64,000 bases of DNA from Phytophthora colocasiae (taxonomy: Eukaryota; Oomycota; Peronosporomycetes; Peronosporales; Peronosporaceae): contig JAGKQI010000093.1 of NCBI GenBank assembly GCA_018806915.1, positions 1,054,001 through 1,118,000 on the forward strand, given 5' to 3'. The position numbers and the translations under genes are program-made. Under the pieces are notes generated by a model that saw only the letters and a list, made by a program, of their open reading frames with translations, was not told the DNA's origin and ran no database searches. Below are positions 1 to 10,545 of the stretch, in pieces. Position 1 is the first letter of the stretch. Every line of letters starts with the position of its first letter.

Positions 1-3000
1 GCCACGTTTCACCCTGGCGGATCTGTCGAAACTAACCACCCACAACTCTTCCTCCGGTCCTACGGTCGGTACTGGCATCTGGATCGCTCGGCGTGGCTCT
101 TTCCTCGGGGCGATGTTCACTAGAGCTTGATCCACCTCGGATCTCGGGGTGATACTTGCGGCAAGGGATCCGAGGATCTCGTCCTCCCCTTTCGTGCACT
201 TCGTGATCTCCAAAGCCCAAGGCGATAACAGCGCCGCCCATTGGCCCAACCTTCCTTGTAGTCCGGTAGAACGGAACAACCACCGGAGAGTAAAGTGCCT
301 GGTTAGGACCCGGATCCGTCGTTCAACCAACATGGAATATCCGAGATCCAGGATCCTTAGCAAGGCCAGCACCTCCTTCTCTACGATCCCATAGTTCACT
401 TCGTTCGGTTTCAGGGATCTGCTAACGAACATCACCGGCATGTAGATCCCATCATGATCCTGCGTCAGGGAAGCTGAGATGGCCCATTCACTGGCGTAGA
501 CAATCACCACCGGTTGCTTGTCGGGATCGAAATGCCGAAGTGTAGGAGTCGAAGCGATCTTCCTCTTCAGGGCCTCGAAGGCGGCTGAAGCACGGATCCA
601 CTTCTCATCCGGATCTCTCGGGCTCGACGGATCCTCGGGATCCTTGATCACAGAGTCGGTAGGCTGCAGGATCTTGCGGCTAGACCTTAACTCCGCGAAG
701 TCGACCTCCCTCAGTTCGTAGAGTACCGACGCGTAGATCGCCATGTCCTCGATGAACCGAGCGTAGTAGTTTAGGCTACCCAGGAAAGATTGCATAGCGC
801 GCAGCGATCTCGGGAACGCAAGATCCACCCGCGCTTCTCGGTCCTTCGGATGTGCCTCTAGTCCTTCGCTAGACACTCGGTGTCCCAGGTAATCGACCTT
901 CTTCAGACCCCAGAAACTCTTGGCCACGCTAATCGACAGGTTCCACTTGTCACAGGCTTCCAGCAGTAAATGCACTCGCTCACACAGGTGATCCCAGGAT
1001 CCGGCGGTCACTAAGATGTCGTCGATGTACGATCTTCGTCCAAGTACAGACTGTTCACCGTTCGTCTCCGGGATCCCATCTCGGAAGAGATCCAACGCGG
1101 ATCCGGATCCGGCTGTGGGCGGGATCCGTAGGAAACCATACAGTGCGTTGTCCAACAAACGCTGGTAGATCTGCGGGGCATTCTTGAGACCAAACGGCAT
1201 CCGATTCCACTCAAACAATCCAAACGGGGTGATAAATGCCGAGACGGCCCTTGCGCGATCCGTCATAGAGACAACCCAAAAACCACTAGCCATATCGAGA
1301 GAACAGTACCACAACACGGCGTCGAGATCCTCCAGTAGATCATTGATGAGAGGCATAGGATATACCATCAGCCTCGTCAAGCTATTCACCAGCCTGTAGT
1401 CGATGCAGAGCCTGATATCAACGCCATTCCTCTTGATGATCACGACAATTGGCGAGGCCCATGGTGACGTAGAGACTTGGATGATCTTCGCTTGTAACAA
1501 CCCTTTGATCAGATCCGAAAGTTTCTCGCGATACTGCGGTGCCACTTTACGTACTCGCTGGGCGATCGGCTTGGCGTCTCCCACATCGATGTCACAGATC
1601 GCGCCTACGGCAGGAGGCGGTAAGGCATTACCCTTCCCGATCAGCAGGTGCTTGTACTTCCAGATCTCATTCGCCAGTCGTCGGATCTCCTCAGGCGTGT
1701 TGGAGGCTGGATCCCCCACTTGGAGATCCTCGATCTTCACTTCGACCGTTGCCGTCACAACTTCTGGTAGCACCGCCATCTCCTTCTCGAGATCCTCCGC
1801 GTAGGATCCGCCATTCTCGTGGACAAACACTCCATCGTCGGCGTGATCTTCTGCGGATCCAGGATCCGGCCGGGCACCAACCTCGAGATCTGGCTGGGAC
1901 TCAGCCACGAGATCCGGTCGGGATCCAACCACGAGATCCTTGTCTGAGGCGAACTTGTCATCTCCATGTCCTGACGCCGGTGACGGATCCTCACTTGTCC
2001 CCACTCTGGGCGGATCACTGGCTGTTACATGGCTACCAGGATCCAGCCTTCTTGTGGCCGGATCCGGTCCACGAGCGGCACCTCCCTCGGCAGGTCTTCC
2101 GACTTCGCTCCCTGCTTCCAAGCTGGATCCAACAGCAGGATCACCCTTCGGCGCACCACGTCCAGTTCTCGGATCGTCTTCTGGGGTCTTCGCCGCGTCC
2201 ACGTACGTCGCCGCCCCTTGGTCCAGCTCTTCTTGTGCCGTAGCGCCTTGATCCGGATCCCCTGGCGCCCCTGAGTCTTCAATCTTGCCTTGGCGCGCAC
2301 CATCATCTTCATCTTGCGGAGGCGCATCCGTAGCACCCTTGGTACACGCGTAGATCGCCCTGGGTGTCTTGCAATCGGCGGCGCCCTTCCTGCTGGTCGT
2401 CCCCGCCGCTCGCTCGTATTCGTGTGAATATGAGGGGCTCAGATCCCCACTAAGTGCGGAATCAGACGACCGTTCAGGCCTGCCCCGTCCTTGACCCCTG
2501 TCGCATACGCGACACCGATCTTCAACCGGTGTCAGGTTGGGATCCGACTTTGCTTGTAGGCGTCGGTGGGGGGCGTGGGGTACCTCATTGGAAAGGTCTT
2601 GACCAGGCGCGTCTAATGAGCGCTCCCCGAGCTCCGGGGCATTCCTGTGAGCTTCAGGGCACTCCGAAAACTTGGATCCGACTGTGCCATCTGAGTGATG
2701 GTCACCTGTCTCATGATTACGGGGCGACCCTTCGACATCATTGTCCCGGATCTGCGCAGAGGCAGGGCAGCCCTCCGGATCTTCAAGGAGGCGCGTCGAC
2801 ATGGGCCCTTCGGCTTCTAGGGCACCGTTTGAGGCATGCGACGGCTCGTTAGACGCGCCTCGCCTCGCACTGCATGTCCATACCGACCTCAGCAGCGGGG
2901 CATTCATATTCGCCCCAGGGCGCCCCAAAACGTCATCTCCGACTGATTTGTCGGAGTGATGGTCGTCGCCCGTCGCACGGACGTGCTGCCGATCCTCAAC

Positions 3001-4404
3001 GGTGGCGTCCAGTCTCTGGACAGAGACAGTACACGTTGCCGGATCTTCAATCGGACAAGCTGAAGAGGATCCGGAGGATCCTTGAGCCTGTGGATCTCGG
3101 ATCCGGGCGTGTGAGGACGCCCCTCGATCCGACGAGTCTGGCGCAGCATCCTTTGCGGCCTCTGGTCCAAATTGGACACGGCGGTGCGCTTGGAGCCTAG
3201 GCGTCGTCGGATCGGATCCGTCGGACTGGATCCTGTCTCGCCAGTCGACCGTTCCTTCAAGGATCCGGTCCGACGTAGGTGGCGAGCCGGGGCAGCGTGA
3301 CACGACAGCGGTGTGGACAGGGCGCTTCAGGATCCCTCTCGGCGCTGCGTACTTCGGCCGATCCACCGCCGGCTCAAGCTCCCAAGGCTCCTTCGGACGC
3401 GGTGGCGGCGGGATCTCCGTCGTGGCGCTCATGGCAAGGTTCTGCCACTCGTTGTAGCGCCGGGATCCGACGGAAATGAAGCCCGGGGTGCGAGGAACGT
3501 GATCCCCGGCCAGCCACATGCCGATCTCCTCATTGTGGTTGAGGGAGACCGCTTTCTCACCGACATTGGTAAGTTGTAGATAGCGGATCTTGCCTGGACC
3601 TTGAGCTAACGTTGGTACCCATTGCTTGCCTCTGCGTAGCCACAGCTTCTCGTACTCCTTGAGATGGATCCGATCCGGATGCTCGAAGATCTCGCCGGGT
3701 TCCAGCCGTATGCCTTCTTGGAGGAGTAGCGGGCGGGCCCTGCCGCTGAAGATCTGCCGTCGTCCATGGAGGCGCACACGGATCTCGTCATGCAAGCACA
3801 CGGATCCGTCGCCCAAGTCGAGTCGGATCCCGGCTGGTACCATGAAGTCCATACCGAGGATCGCGTCGCAGTCGGGTGGAAGATCCTCGCCGACCCAGAC
3901 ATCGCAGAAGTATACCAAGTATCCAGCCAAGGTAACCTTGATCCTTGTTTTGCCTGCTGCAATGTACAGCTGCTCACCAATTCCGAGGCATTCTTGTGTT
4001 TGACTAGTGTCGATCTGGGATCCAACCTTACGAGCAAAGGCGGCATCGATGATCGACACCTCGGATCCCGAGTCAAGAAGCACGGTGGACTTGGCATTGT
4101 TGATCTTGCACGTTGCCTTGGCCTGCTTGAAGTGTTTGCTGGGGACATGGTACTTCCAGTACCCGCGTGACTCTCCAGGCATGAGATCCAAGGACATGGC
4201 GATCTCGGATCTCTGGTATTCATCGTCTGTAGAGCGGAAGCTTGCAACTCTAGCCGTACGTTTCCCATGAAGTTCACATGTATTATCCAATAGATCCGTT
4301 TGCTTGTTGCTAACTTGATCCATGGCCTTCTTGTTCACATATGCATAGATGTAAGACGTTGAACGCTCGTCTCGTACCGGATTCGAACCCGGCGAGCGTT
4401 CTAG
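1..4404 (-). CDS. pol: Pol polyprotein (protease, linker, reverse transcriptase, RNase H), 3' part outside window
   Basis: Codons begin at minus-strand positions divisible by 3. I translated the frame across the protease, most of the linker, the RT region and the left edge and met no stop. There is no convincing ATG at the gag junction (first ATG 4323), which fits entry by frameshifting from gag. The aspartic protease motif LLDSGSEVSIIDAAF lies near 4080-4035, with a later ILGMDF stretch. RT motifs are FGLFEWNRMPFGLKNAPQ near 1220-1165 and SYIDDILV near 1030-1005. A DPDKQPVVIVYASEWAIS segment follows near 510, and the frame leaves the window in VSFDRSARVKRG, the start of the RNase H domain of oomycete gypsy elements. 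Between protease and RT sits an unusually long linker, several hundred residues, acidic and Pro/Ser rich, with an internal duplication (2490-3060). Integrase would lie beyond the edge. Confidence 0.85.
2490..3060 (-). repeat. Tandem duplication of about 87 codons inside the pol linker
   Basis: Two diverged copies lie about 260 bp apart. The word GAGTGATGGTC occurs near 2693 and 2954, and GGGGCATTC occurs near 2636 and 2897. In translation the copies align around TGDDHHSDKSVG with TGDHHSDGTVG, NMNAPLL with HRNAPEL, and SNEPSHA with SNEVPHA. The duplication keeps the frame. No known domain is recognised in it. Confidence 0.6.
4363..4404 (-). promoter_or_regulatory. Gag-pol junction stem-loop, candidate -1 frameshift stimulator
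   Basis: On the minus strand the gag frame ends CTA AAC TAG (stop 4403-4401). Two bases later a stem CGCTCG (4398-4393) pairs with CGAGCG (4369-4364), with an inner stem CCGG/CCGG closing a GTTCGAAT loop. The pol frame is open through this point in the -1 register (GAT GCT AAA CTA GAA). A stem about five bases after the possible slip site AAAC matches the geometry of -1 recoding signals, although the heptamer is not a classical X XXY YYZ. The inner stem also resembles a tRNA T-arm (GGTTCGAATCC). The function is inferred. Confidence 0.5.
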
Positions 4405-5861
4405 TTTAGCATCTTCTCGGCAGCTTCTGGAAGCATGTGCTTACTTGGATCGAACCACTGTCGGATGAGGTTGTAGAACTCCTCCATCTGGCACTTGCCG
4501 TGATCATGAAGTTCTCCGCAGCCGCGACATACGAAGAAGCAGCGATCCGACGGATGACCCCTCTTGCCGCACTTCTGGCAGGTGAGACGCTTCCAACAGC
4601 CAAGATCCGAATGTTTCCTGGATCCGCAGTGCGAGCAGCGTTGCCCTTCGTTGGAAAAACGCGGTCTACGATCCTGTGGCACTGGATCCGAGCTGGCTTG
4701 GGTTGGATCCGGATCCTTCTTAGGATCCGAAGTTCCTGTCTTGGTCTCTGTCGATCCGGCTGTCGTCGGGGTAATCGGTCTTTCACTCGAGGCTGCTACG
4801 TATGCTCTGCGAAGCTCACCGTCGGATCCGGAGTCCTCGGAGTCGGATCCCTCCGATTCTACAACTTGCATGGAACGGATCGCACGCGTTGGACCGGTTG
4901 GCTGCGGGGTCGTCGTGGTCTTTGGCCGGAACTTGCTGGATCCCGACGACGGCTTCTTCTGTCTGGATCTCGCGCGATCTCGGGCCCGCGGTACGTCTTC
5001 GAGTTGATCCGCGTCCGCAAGTCGGAGTAATGTCAGTTGGTCTGCCAGATCCGCATCCCCGAGCGTCTCGATGAAGTGTTCGACGTGCTCGCGGCGAGCT
5101 TTGGCATCTCCATCCTTGATCATCACTCTCGCACGAAGACCTGCTACGTTCAACCGGTACAGGTATTCCAGTGGCGACTCATCGGATCTCTTGCGGGCGT
5201 GGTAGTATTGCCACGCCACCGAGACTCCTAGGCCGCAGTACTGCGTCTGGAAGGCTTTCAGCAGATCACTCCACTTCAGCCTTGTGGATCGACTGAGTTG
5301 TCTGTACCAGTTTCGCGCTGGACCTGTGAGGAGATCTCCGAAGGTAAGGCACTTTTCTTCGTCCGATGCTTGATCTCTCGTGAAGGCTGACTTGACTTTA
5401 CTAATCCAAGATCTTGCTCGTTCCTCGTCGTGCTCCTTGCCCGTGAACTCCTTCAGGTCCGATATCGCAGAAATCCGGATCCGTTGAATCGTGCTGGATC
5501 CTGCCGTAACGGGTGCAGCAGTGGTCGTCGCCGTACGCCGGAGAGCCAATCCGTCAAGGTCGTCAGGGTCATACTCCCAGTTCTCGGGGTGTGATCCTAC
5601 TGACTCCATCTCGACGTCCCGATATACAGGATCCGAAGCGCGCGTCGTGGCTCTTGGGACCGTAGTCATCTGCCGCTCCTTCAAGAATTTGTCCATGGCT
5701 GATTGGAAGTAGGCTTGCAGTCCCTTGGTGGATGCATGCGGCGGATCCATGGCACGGGGTTGATCACGCGAGGTGTCCCGCGTTCGCGCTGGCTTGGCAT
5801 CCGGGACATCAGTTGGCATACGGGCTGCCAACGTCGCAGCACCTGTAGGGCCGAGTGCCAT
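4401..5861 (-). CDS. gag: Gag: capsid and zinc-knuckle nucleocapsid region
   Basis: 486 codons from the ATG at 5861, in the same frame as the segment 5913-6761, from which it is separated by one TAG. It contains a retrotransposon-gag capsid-like block (about residues 150-290; ARSWISKVKSAF, LTGPARNWYRQLSR, ESPLEYLYRLNVAG). Cys/His clusters follow near the C-terminus: CSHCGSRKHSDLGC, then CQKCGKRGHPSDRC, which fits CX2CX4HX4C exactly, then a further CRGCGELHDHGKC. Gag would package the element RNA into virus-like particles. The stop at 4401 lies two bases before a strong stem-loop, with pol open in the -1 frame. Confidence 0.85.
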   Translation of the reverse strand: MALGPTGAATLAARMPTDVPDAKPARTRDTSRDQPRAMDPPHASTKGLQAYFQSAMDKFLKERQMTTVPRATTRASDPVYRDVEMESVGSHPENWEYDPDDLDGLALRRTATTTAAPVTAGSSTIQRIRISAISDLKEFTGKEHDEERARSWISKVKSAFTRDQASDEEKCLTFGDLLTGPARNWYRQLSRSTRLKWSDLLKAFQTQYCGLGVSVAWQYYHARKRSDESPLEYLYRLNVAGLRARVMIKDGDAKARREHVEHFIETLGDADLADQLTLLRLADADQLEDVPRARDRARSRQKKPSSGSSKFRPKTTTTPQPTGPTRAIRSMQVVESEGSDSEDSGSDGELRRAYVAASSERPITPTTAGSTETKTGTSDPKKDPDPTQASSDPVPQDRRPRFSNEGQRCSHCGSRKHSDLGCWKRLTCQKCGKRGHPSDRCFFVCRGCGELHDHGKCQMEEFYNLIRQWFDPSKHMLPEAAEKMLN

Positions 5862-5912
5862 ACGTCGGGGCTCCGACGAGCTGTCGGATCCTGCTTCGGA
5901 CTCCGCCGAAGC

Positions 5913-6761
5913 CTATCGCGAGGATCCTGTCTGGTACTCTGGGGACTGCGCCAGTTTGGACATCGGATCTCGGATCACTCGTCGCTCACCGACGAGGGGC
6001 TTCAGTCGGCTGAAGAGCGAGGCCGCTGCGATACGGATCCTGTCGTGATCCAAGCGGAAGAGGGTATCCCCGTCGAAAACACCCGCAGCAAAACCCGCTT
6101 CCTCGAGCAAGCGTAGGAGATCCAAGGCGCAGTCCAAACTGTTCGTAGACTGAGCCGGTGCCGCGATCGGGCCGGTGAGGGATCCAACCAACTGGGGTTG
6201 TAGGATCCTCATCACAGGGTCTTCCCGGAGGAAGTCCTCGAGCGCGATCCGGCGATACGAAGCCTCCAGCTGGGTCGACGACCACTCCGATTTCACCACC
6301 GGCTTCATGTCGACATCAGATCCTGGTGCCCTCAGCTTCTTCCGCGCAGTCTTCGTCTTCTTTTTCGACGTTTTACCACCTGAGATCTGCGCGGTGGTGG
6401 TGGTGGATGAAGATCCAACAGCTTTCGCTGATGAATCCCCACCCGGCGGATCAGAACTCGCGTTCCAATCCGCGGGGGTCCCCGAAGGGACCTGGGGAGG
6501 AGGGGGAGGTTTTTCTTCCGAGTCTGTTGCCAGACTCGCCTCCTTCCTGTCGACAGATCTCCTCCCAGGGCTCCGCCGATCCGTGGATCTAGCGTTCAGC
6601 GGTGCTGACGGCGATCCAACGACCGTCGGCACTTTTTCTCCCGGTTCTTCCTTCACTTGCACAGTCTCTTCGGACTCACGGTGATATCCGCCGTCCCCAA
6701 AAGATCCGGGCACGCGCACCATTGTGGTGTAGTGGATCCGCTGGAATGAGCAGGGATCCAA
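5913..6761 (-). CDS. gag: Gag N-terminal segment, separated from gag by an in-frame TAG
   Basis: 282 codons starting at an ATG at 6761 (MDPCSFQRIHYTTMV), ending at TAG 5915-5913 and continuing in the same frame to the ATG at 5861 with no other stop. The protein is Ser/Pro/Lys rich (a PPPPPQVP run, a KTSKKKTKTARKK basic stretch) and then has a helical Leu-rich stretch (CALDLLRLLEEAGFAAGVFD). No named domain is recognised. Either this is the true gag start with one nonsense mutation (or read-through), or the ATG at 5861 starts gag and this part is a separate leader ORF. The shared frame and shared GATC-biased composition favour one long gag with a nonsense change. Confidence 0.6.
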   Translation of the reverse strand: MDPCSFQRIHYTTMVRVPGSFGDGGYHRESEETVQVKEEPGEKVPTVVGSPSAPLNARSTDRRSPGRRSVDRKEASLATDSEEKPPPPPQVPSGTPADWNASSDPPGGDSSAKAVGSSSTTTTAQISGGKTSKKKTKTARKKLRAPGSDVDMKPVVKSEWSSTQLEASYRRIALEDFLREDPVMRILQPQLVGSLTGPIAAPAQSTNSLDCALDLLRLLEEAGFAAGVFDGDTLFRLDHDRIRIAAASLFSRLKPLVGERRVIRDPMSKLAQSPEYQTGSSR

Positions 6762-7433
6762 CGTTCACACACGGCGCCCAGACACTGACTAACGGAGGGG
6801 GTACTCCGATAACCGTGGGGTTGCTGAGGCTCACCTTGTGTACCCGTCAGTGGGCGGGATCTGCTCTCTCAGGAACGGGAGACTGTACACAGGCGTGAGG
6901 GCTTGAACGTCCTTGGCGGGGACTTGGGAGGTTGGACTTGCGTGGGTATTCCTGCACACAGGTCCTGGTTGGGGGGATCTTGGTCTTGGACTCGAAGATC
7001 TTGTGGATCCTTGGATCCGGGGTTGCCTTGATGGGTGTGGGGTCCTTTTCCTTTCCTTTACTGTCTTGCTTGCCGCCTCCTGTAGCGGTTGGTCTTGGGG
7101 GTGTTGAGAGGTCGAGGGATCCTACGGTTAAGCAATCAACACCGTTGGATCCGGGGTCTTCACTAGCGTAAGGTAAGCCGGCCAAATCGGGGATCCGGTC
7201 TTAGCTGTAGCTAGGTGTGCGAAGAAACTTGCAGGAACACTAAGGGGAGGCCAATACACTATCCTCTTCCCTTGTCTTAAGTCCCGAAGAAAACCACTTG
7301 CGCACTAGAAGGTAAATTCGACTCTCTGATTTATGGTTATCCAGTTCCTCATCTTGTACCCTATCTTTCCCATCGCAAATCTCTATCTTGGATCATGCTG
7401 GCTCTCCTGCAACTTCTCCACTACGTCGATGTC
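6762..7433 (-). other. Retroelement leader/LTR region, no supported gene
   Basis: Between the gag start and the GATC tandem array. It should hold the primer binding site and at least part of the 5' LTR (minus orientation), but without the partner LTR the ends cannot be placed. Short frames here show no recognisable domain, and composition is still GGATCC-rich. Confidence 0.4.
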
Positions 7434-7850
7434 TTGGATCGTGAGGATCCGAGCCTGGATCCTAGGATCCGACCTCCGGATCCGAGGATCTTGGATCTGG
7501 ATCTTGGGATCTTGAATCTTGAGGATCCCGGATCCTGAGTCTCGGATCCCGGATCTTGGGATCTTGGATCTCGAGGATCCCGGATCCTGGGTCTTGGATC
7601 TGGATCTTGGGATCTTGGATCTTAAGGATCCGGCTTCAGGATCCGAGGATCTTGGATCTGGATCTTGGGATCTTGGATCTTGAGGATCCCGGATCCTGAG
7701 TCTCGGATCCCGGATCTTGGGATCTTGGATCTTGGGATCTTGGATCTTCACTTAGGACTGCCGGATCCGCACTTAGGGCCACCGGATCCGCACTTAGAAC
7801 TGTGGGATCCGAACGTAGGTCAGCTAGGCCAAGTGGGTCCTAACTGAGGA
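7434..7850. repeat. GGATC/GATCC-rich tandem repeat block
   Basis: Almost continuous degenerate units such as GGATCTTGGGATCTTGGATC and CCCGGATCCTGAGTCTCGG. Two long copies (about 7494-7570 and 7650-7730) are offset by about 156 bp. At the right end lie three short units containing GGATCCG(C/A)AC(T/G)TAG spaced about 25 bp apart (7773-7825). It lies at the outer end of the retroelement, where the U3/promoter part of an LTR would be. Confidence 0.8.
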
Positions 7851-7966
7851 TCCGCCCTAGAATAGGTACCCAGTTCCAGGGACCTGTCCTTATCATAGCA
7901 CCACTGTCGCACGTCACCCATCATCGTGGTCGTTCTGCGTCGTATCCGGTTTGATTTGAATCCACT
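7851..7966. other. Junction between retroelement and Helitron relic
   Basis: Short unassigned sequence. GATC density drops here and Helitron helicase homology starts at about 7967. The truncated helicase end suggests that the retroelement inserted into, or deleted, the 3' half of the Helitron. Confidence 0.4.
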
Positions 7967-10545
7967 TCACCACACGACGCACATAGTCTTTGGGATGCAG
8001 ATATCGCTATCATCGATGTCGCGGTTCACAGGATAGCACCCCTCACCAATCTGAAGCAAGAAGTCTGAAAATTCAGCTAACTCTGCCGCACTGTCTGGAT
8101 CAGGTGCTGTCTTCACGCACATATTTTCGATTAGTCGTACTTGCCGAAGATACTGCCATAATGGGGATGCCTTGAAACACACCTTTAGCGTCTCTGCTCT
8201 GGTGGCATTCCTTAATACAGGAAGTATCTGACGATGGTCTCCACTAAAACCCATAACCTTCCCTCCAAACGGTTCCGCTTCGTTGTTCATAATGTCACGC
8301 AAAGTCCTGTCTACAGCTTCAAAACACGCTCGTTGCATCATGGGGGCTTCGTCCCAGATAATCAAGTTGGCTCGGCGTATAAACTTAGCCTTCTGGCTCT
8401 GTTTGGAGATGCTGCAGGTGGAATGATCGTTCAATTTTAGCGGAATTCGAAATGTAGAATGCGCCGTATGACCCCCTGTCAGCAATGTTGCTGCGATTCC
8501 ACTGGAAGCGACTGCCACTGCTACCCCTCCGTCCAAACGCACTCTGGCAAGAATTTGTTCGAGCAGGAACGATTTACCGGTACCACCTGGTCCGTCGATA
8601 AAGAATAGTTTCTGACCAACTTCTGGATTTTGTACCGCACCAATCACTTGATCAAAAATGACCCTTTGACCCTCGTTCAAGTTGCTGACACCCGCGACGG
8701 TACTCTCCAATTGTTCTAACGGGTAGGCGTTAAGTTCTTGATCAATCAAGTCTTCTTCGTGATGGTCATAAACCGCGTCCTGGTCGTAATTCTCGAGTGG
8801 GGGGAGTGCATAATTGGCTAGTGTTTTACTATTAGCGCGGAGAATTTAATCGACACTTTGCAGAGTTCTAGACTCCACCCGTGGGTCGTCTATGTCGGCA
8901 TCAAGCGCTCGTTGAAAATCTTCACTAAGCTTGTCCTTGAATCGTTCCCACAAACTTAGTGGGCTACTTGGAAGAGAGTACACCAAAATGATAGCGAAAA
9001 GCTGTCGGAGCTGGTACGGCATGCGCTCATGCGCCGCCTCAGTCAGACACTCCTTCTATTCCCGATCATTGTCTAAATATCCAGCTGCCAGAGCGGCTTC
9101 GTGGAAGGTACCGTACGTAATCCCGTCAATAGTTCTTAAGTCTTCAAACGACGTTGGTCCACGTATGTTACCAAGTAAAAGTCGCAAGTAGAACCGTTCC
9201 GGGTCTTGTGGTGAGACGTGAACAATTCGCCCAATGGAGGGTACATACTTTCTGTACTGTACCCATTCTTTATTCCTCTTGTTCCACCGGTATACCGTGG
9301 GAATATCTTTGTACAACATTGTCCCAGCTACGTTTGGCTCCATAATACACAGCAAGAAAAACGCGGTCAGTGTCGTCCTGTCACCCCGACGAATCATCCG
9401 GCGAATCTGATCGTTTGTTGCGCTTGCCCGGTACACTGCTGAGCTCTGCCCAGGCAAATGGACAGCCAGTTTAACCACGTTGTGCGTTGATCCTTGGGTA
9501 GGATGTCTGAAAAGGCGCATACACGCTTCGACAGGGGATACATATCTCGCCAGTAAATACTGCAGGATTTCGTTAAGGGAGTGCCCCTCAACCTGACCTT
9601 CGATCGTAATGGTGGTCATATCAGCTCCTTTGTACACGTACTTGTAGATGTACTTGATCGCCCTGTTCGTCGCACATACCTCCACATTGATGTGACAGTT
9701 GTACTTTTGCGAAAGGTATGGATTGTACGGGACAATCCGGTTGATCGTGGCATTATCCCACACTTTGTCCCCACGCTGCAAATTCCCAGGTTCTCGTCGA
9801 CGACGTCTATATACCGGATACTTATCCACTGCCATTGTCGTTGCTTCCGCGAACGGCTTTGGGAACTTCTTTGAGCATTTCCCATTCTTCATACAGGGAC
9901 ACGTTTTGTTGTGAGCTCCACATGGACCATGCATCATACACGACAACACAGTCTCGTAAAGGTCAGGGTTTGTGTCTGGGTCAGGTAACCCCGCCGAAAC
10001 CAAACGGTCGATGTCTTCTGCTGTAACGGGCTTATCCTCGGGTCGTAAAATCATCAAAATGTGTGCATGAGGCAGTCCGCGCTTTTGATATTCGACGACG
10101 TGAATCCGAGCCGTCTGAATTCCCAAAATGCCCTCATCTAGATCCTTACAAAGGCTTTTTAATTTCCGCATAAAACCCGAGCCACGATGTCAGGTCTGTC
10201 TGATGGTGTCTGTCCCGGCCGAATGTTCTCCTTGATCTCCACCCATTTTGGGTTACATGTCATCGTAATGAACAGGTTGGGAGCCCCTAATTCGCGAACG
10301 ATGGCCATGGCATCTTGAAACCTTTGATACATGTAGCGAGGTCCACCTGTAAACGAAGGCGGAGCGCGGAACGCGTTCTCGATTTCCATTGCTGTGTTAT
10401 ACTTCCGTTTCCGTCCCATCGTGCAGCTATATATCCACGCTATATCCACGTAATAACACAGTCGTTTAGAGAACCACAGATTGTCGAAAACTTGGAGAGG
10501 ACGGTTTAAAGAGGGAACACAGTCATACACGTCTACCAACTCCAT
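7967..10545 (-). pseudogene. Helitron RepHel (HUH nuclease and Pif1-type helicase) relic
   Basis: Rolling-circle transposase remnant reading right to left. Segment 10545-10159 has Rep N-terminal homology from about 10380 (PPSFTGGPRYMYQ, FITMTCNPKW). Segment 10171-9056 carries the HUH motif in VEYQKRGLPHAHIL and the two-tyrosine motif IKYIYKYVYKG. Segment 8749-7967 is the Pif1-like helicase with Walker A DGPGGTGKS and Walker B LIIWDEAP. A frameshift lies near 10165, at least one in-frame stop sits between 9055 and 8750, the N-terminus is missing and the helicase is cut off at 7967. It is related to the better preserved copy at 40874-46022 (same motifs in the same order). The first residues from 10545 to about 10400 do not resemble Helitron protein and may be foreign. 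Confidence 0.9.

Larger units (their letters stand above)
1..7860 (-). mobile_element. Ty3/gypsy LTR retrotransposon, cut by left window edge
   Basis: A minus-strand retroelement reading from about 7.8 kb toward position 1: leader/LTR region, gag (6761 to 4401), then pol in the -1 frame (about 4404 to the edge). The order gag, protease, RT, RNase H with integrase expected last is Ty3/gypsy order. The left edge cuts the element inside the RNase H region, so integrase and the second LTR lie outside and the LTR cannot be defined by comparison. The whole element, coding and noncoding, is packed with GGATC and GATCC words, and its proteins are rich in Asp-Pro and Gly-Ser as a result. This composition stops abruptly near 7.86 kb, where a Helitron relic begins. 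The right boundary given is the compositional edge, not a mapped LTR end. Confidence 0.85.

Noticed and set aside
3606..4277. A 223-codon open frame on the minus strand continuing the gag register
   Set aside because: It overlaps the protease region whose motifs (LLDSGSEVS) are in the other frame; its own translation is Ser/Arg-rich noise.
6760..6785. Primer binding site of the retrotransposon (GGGCGCCGTG on the minus strand)
   Set aside because: Suggestive position but not a clear match to a tRNA 3' end and no LTR boundary to anchor it.
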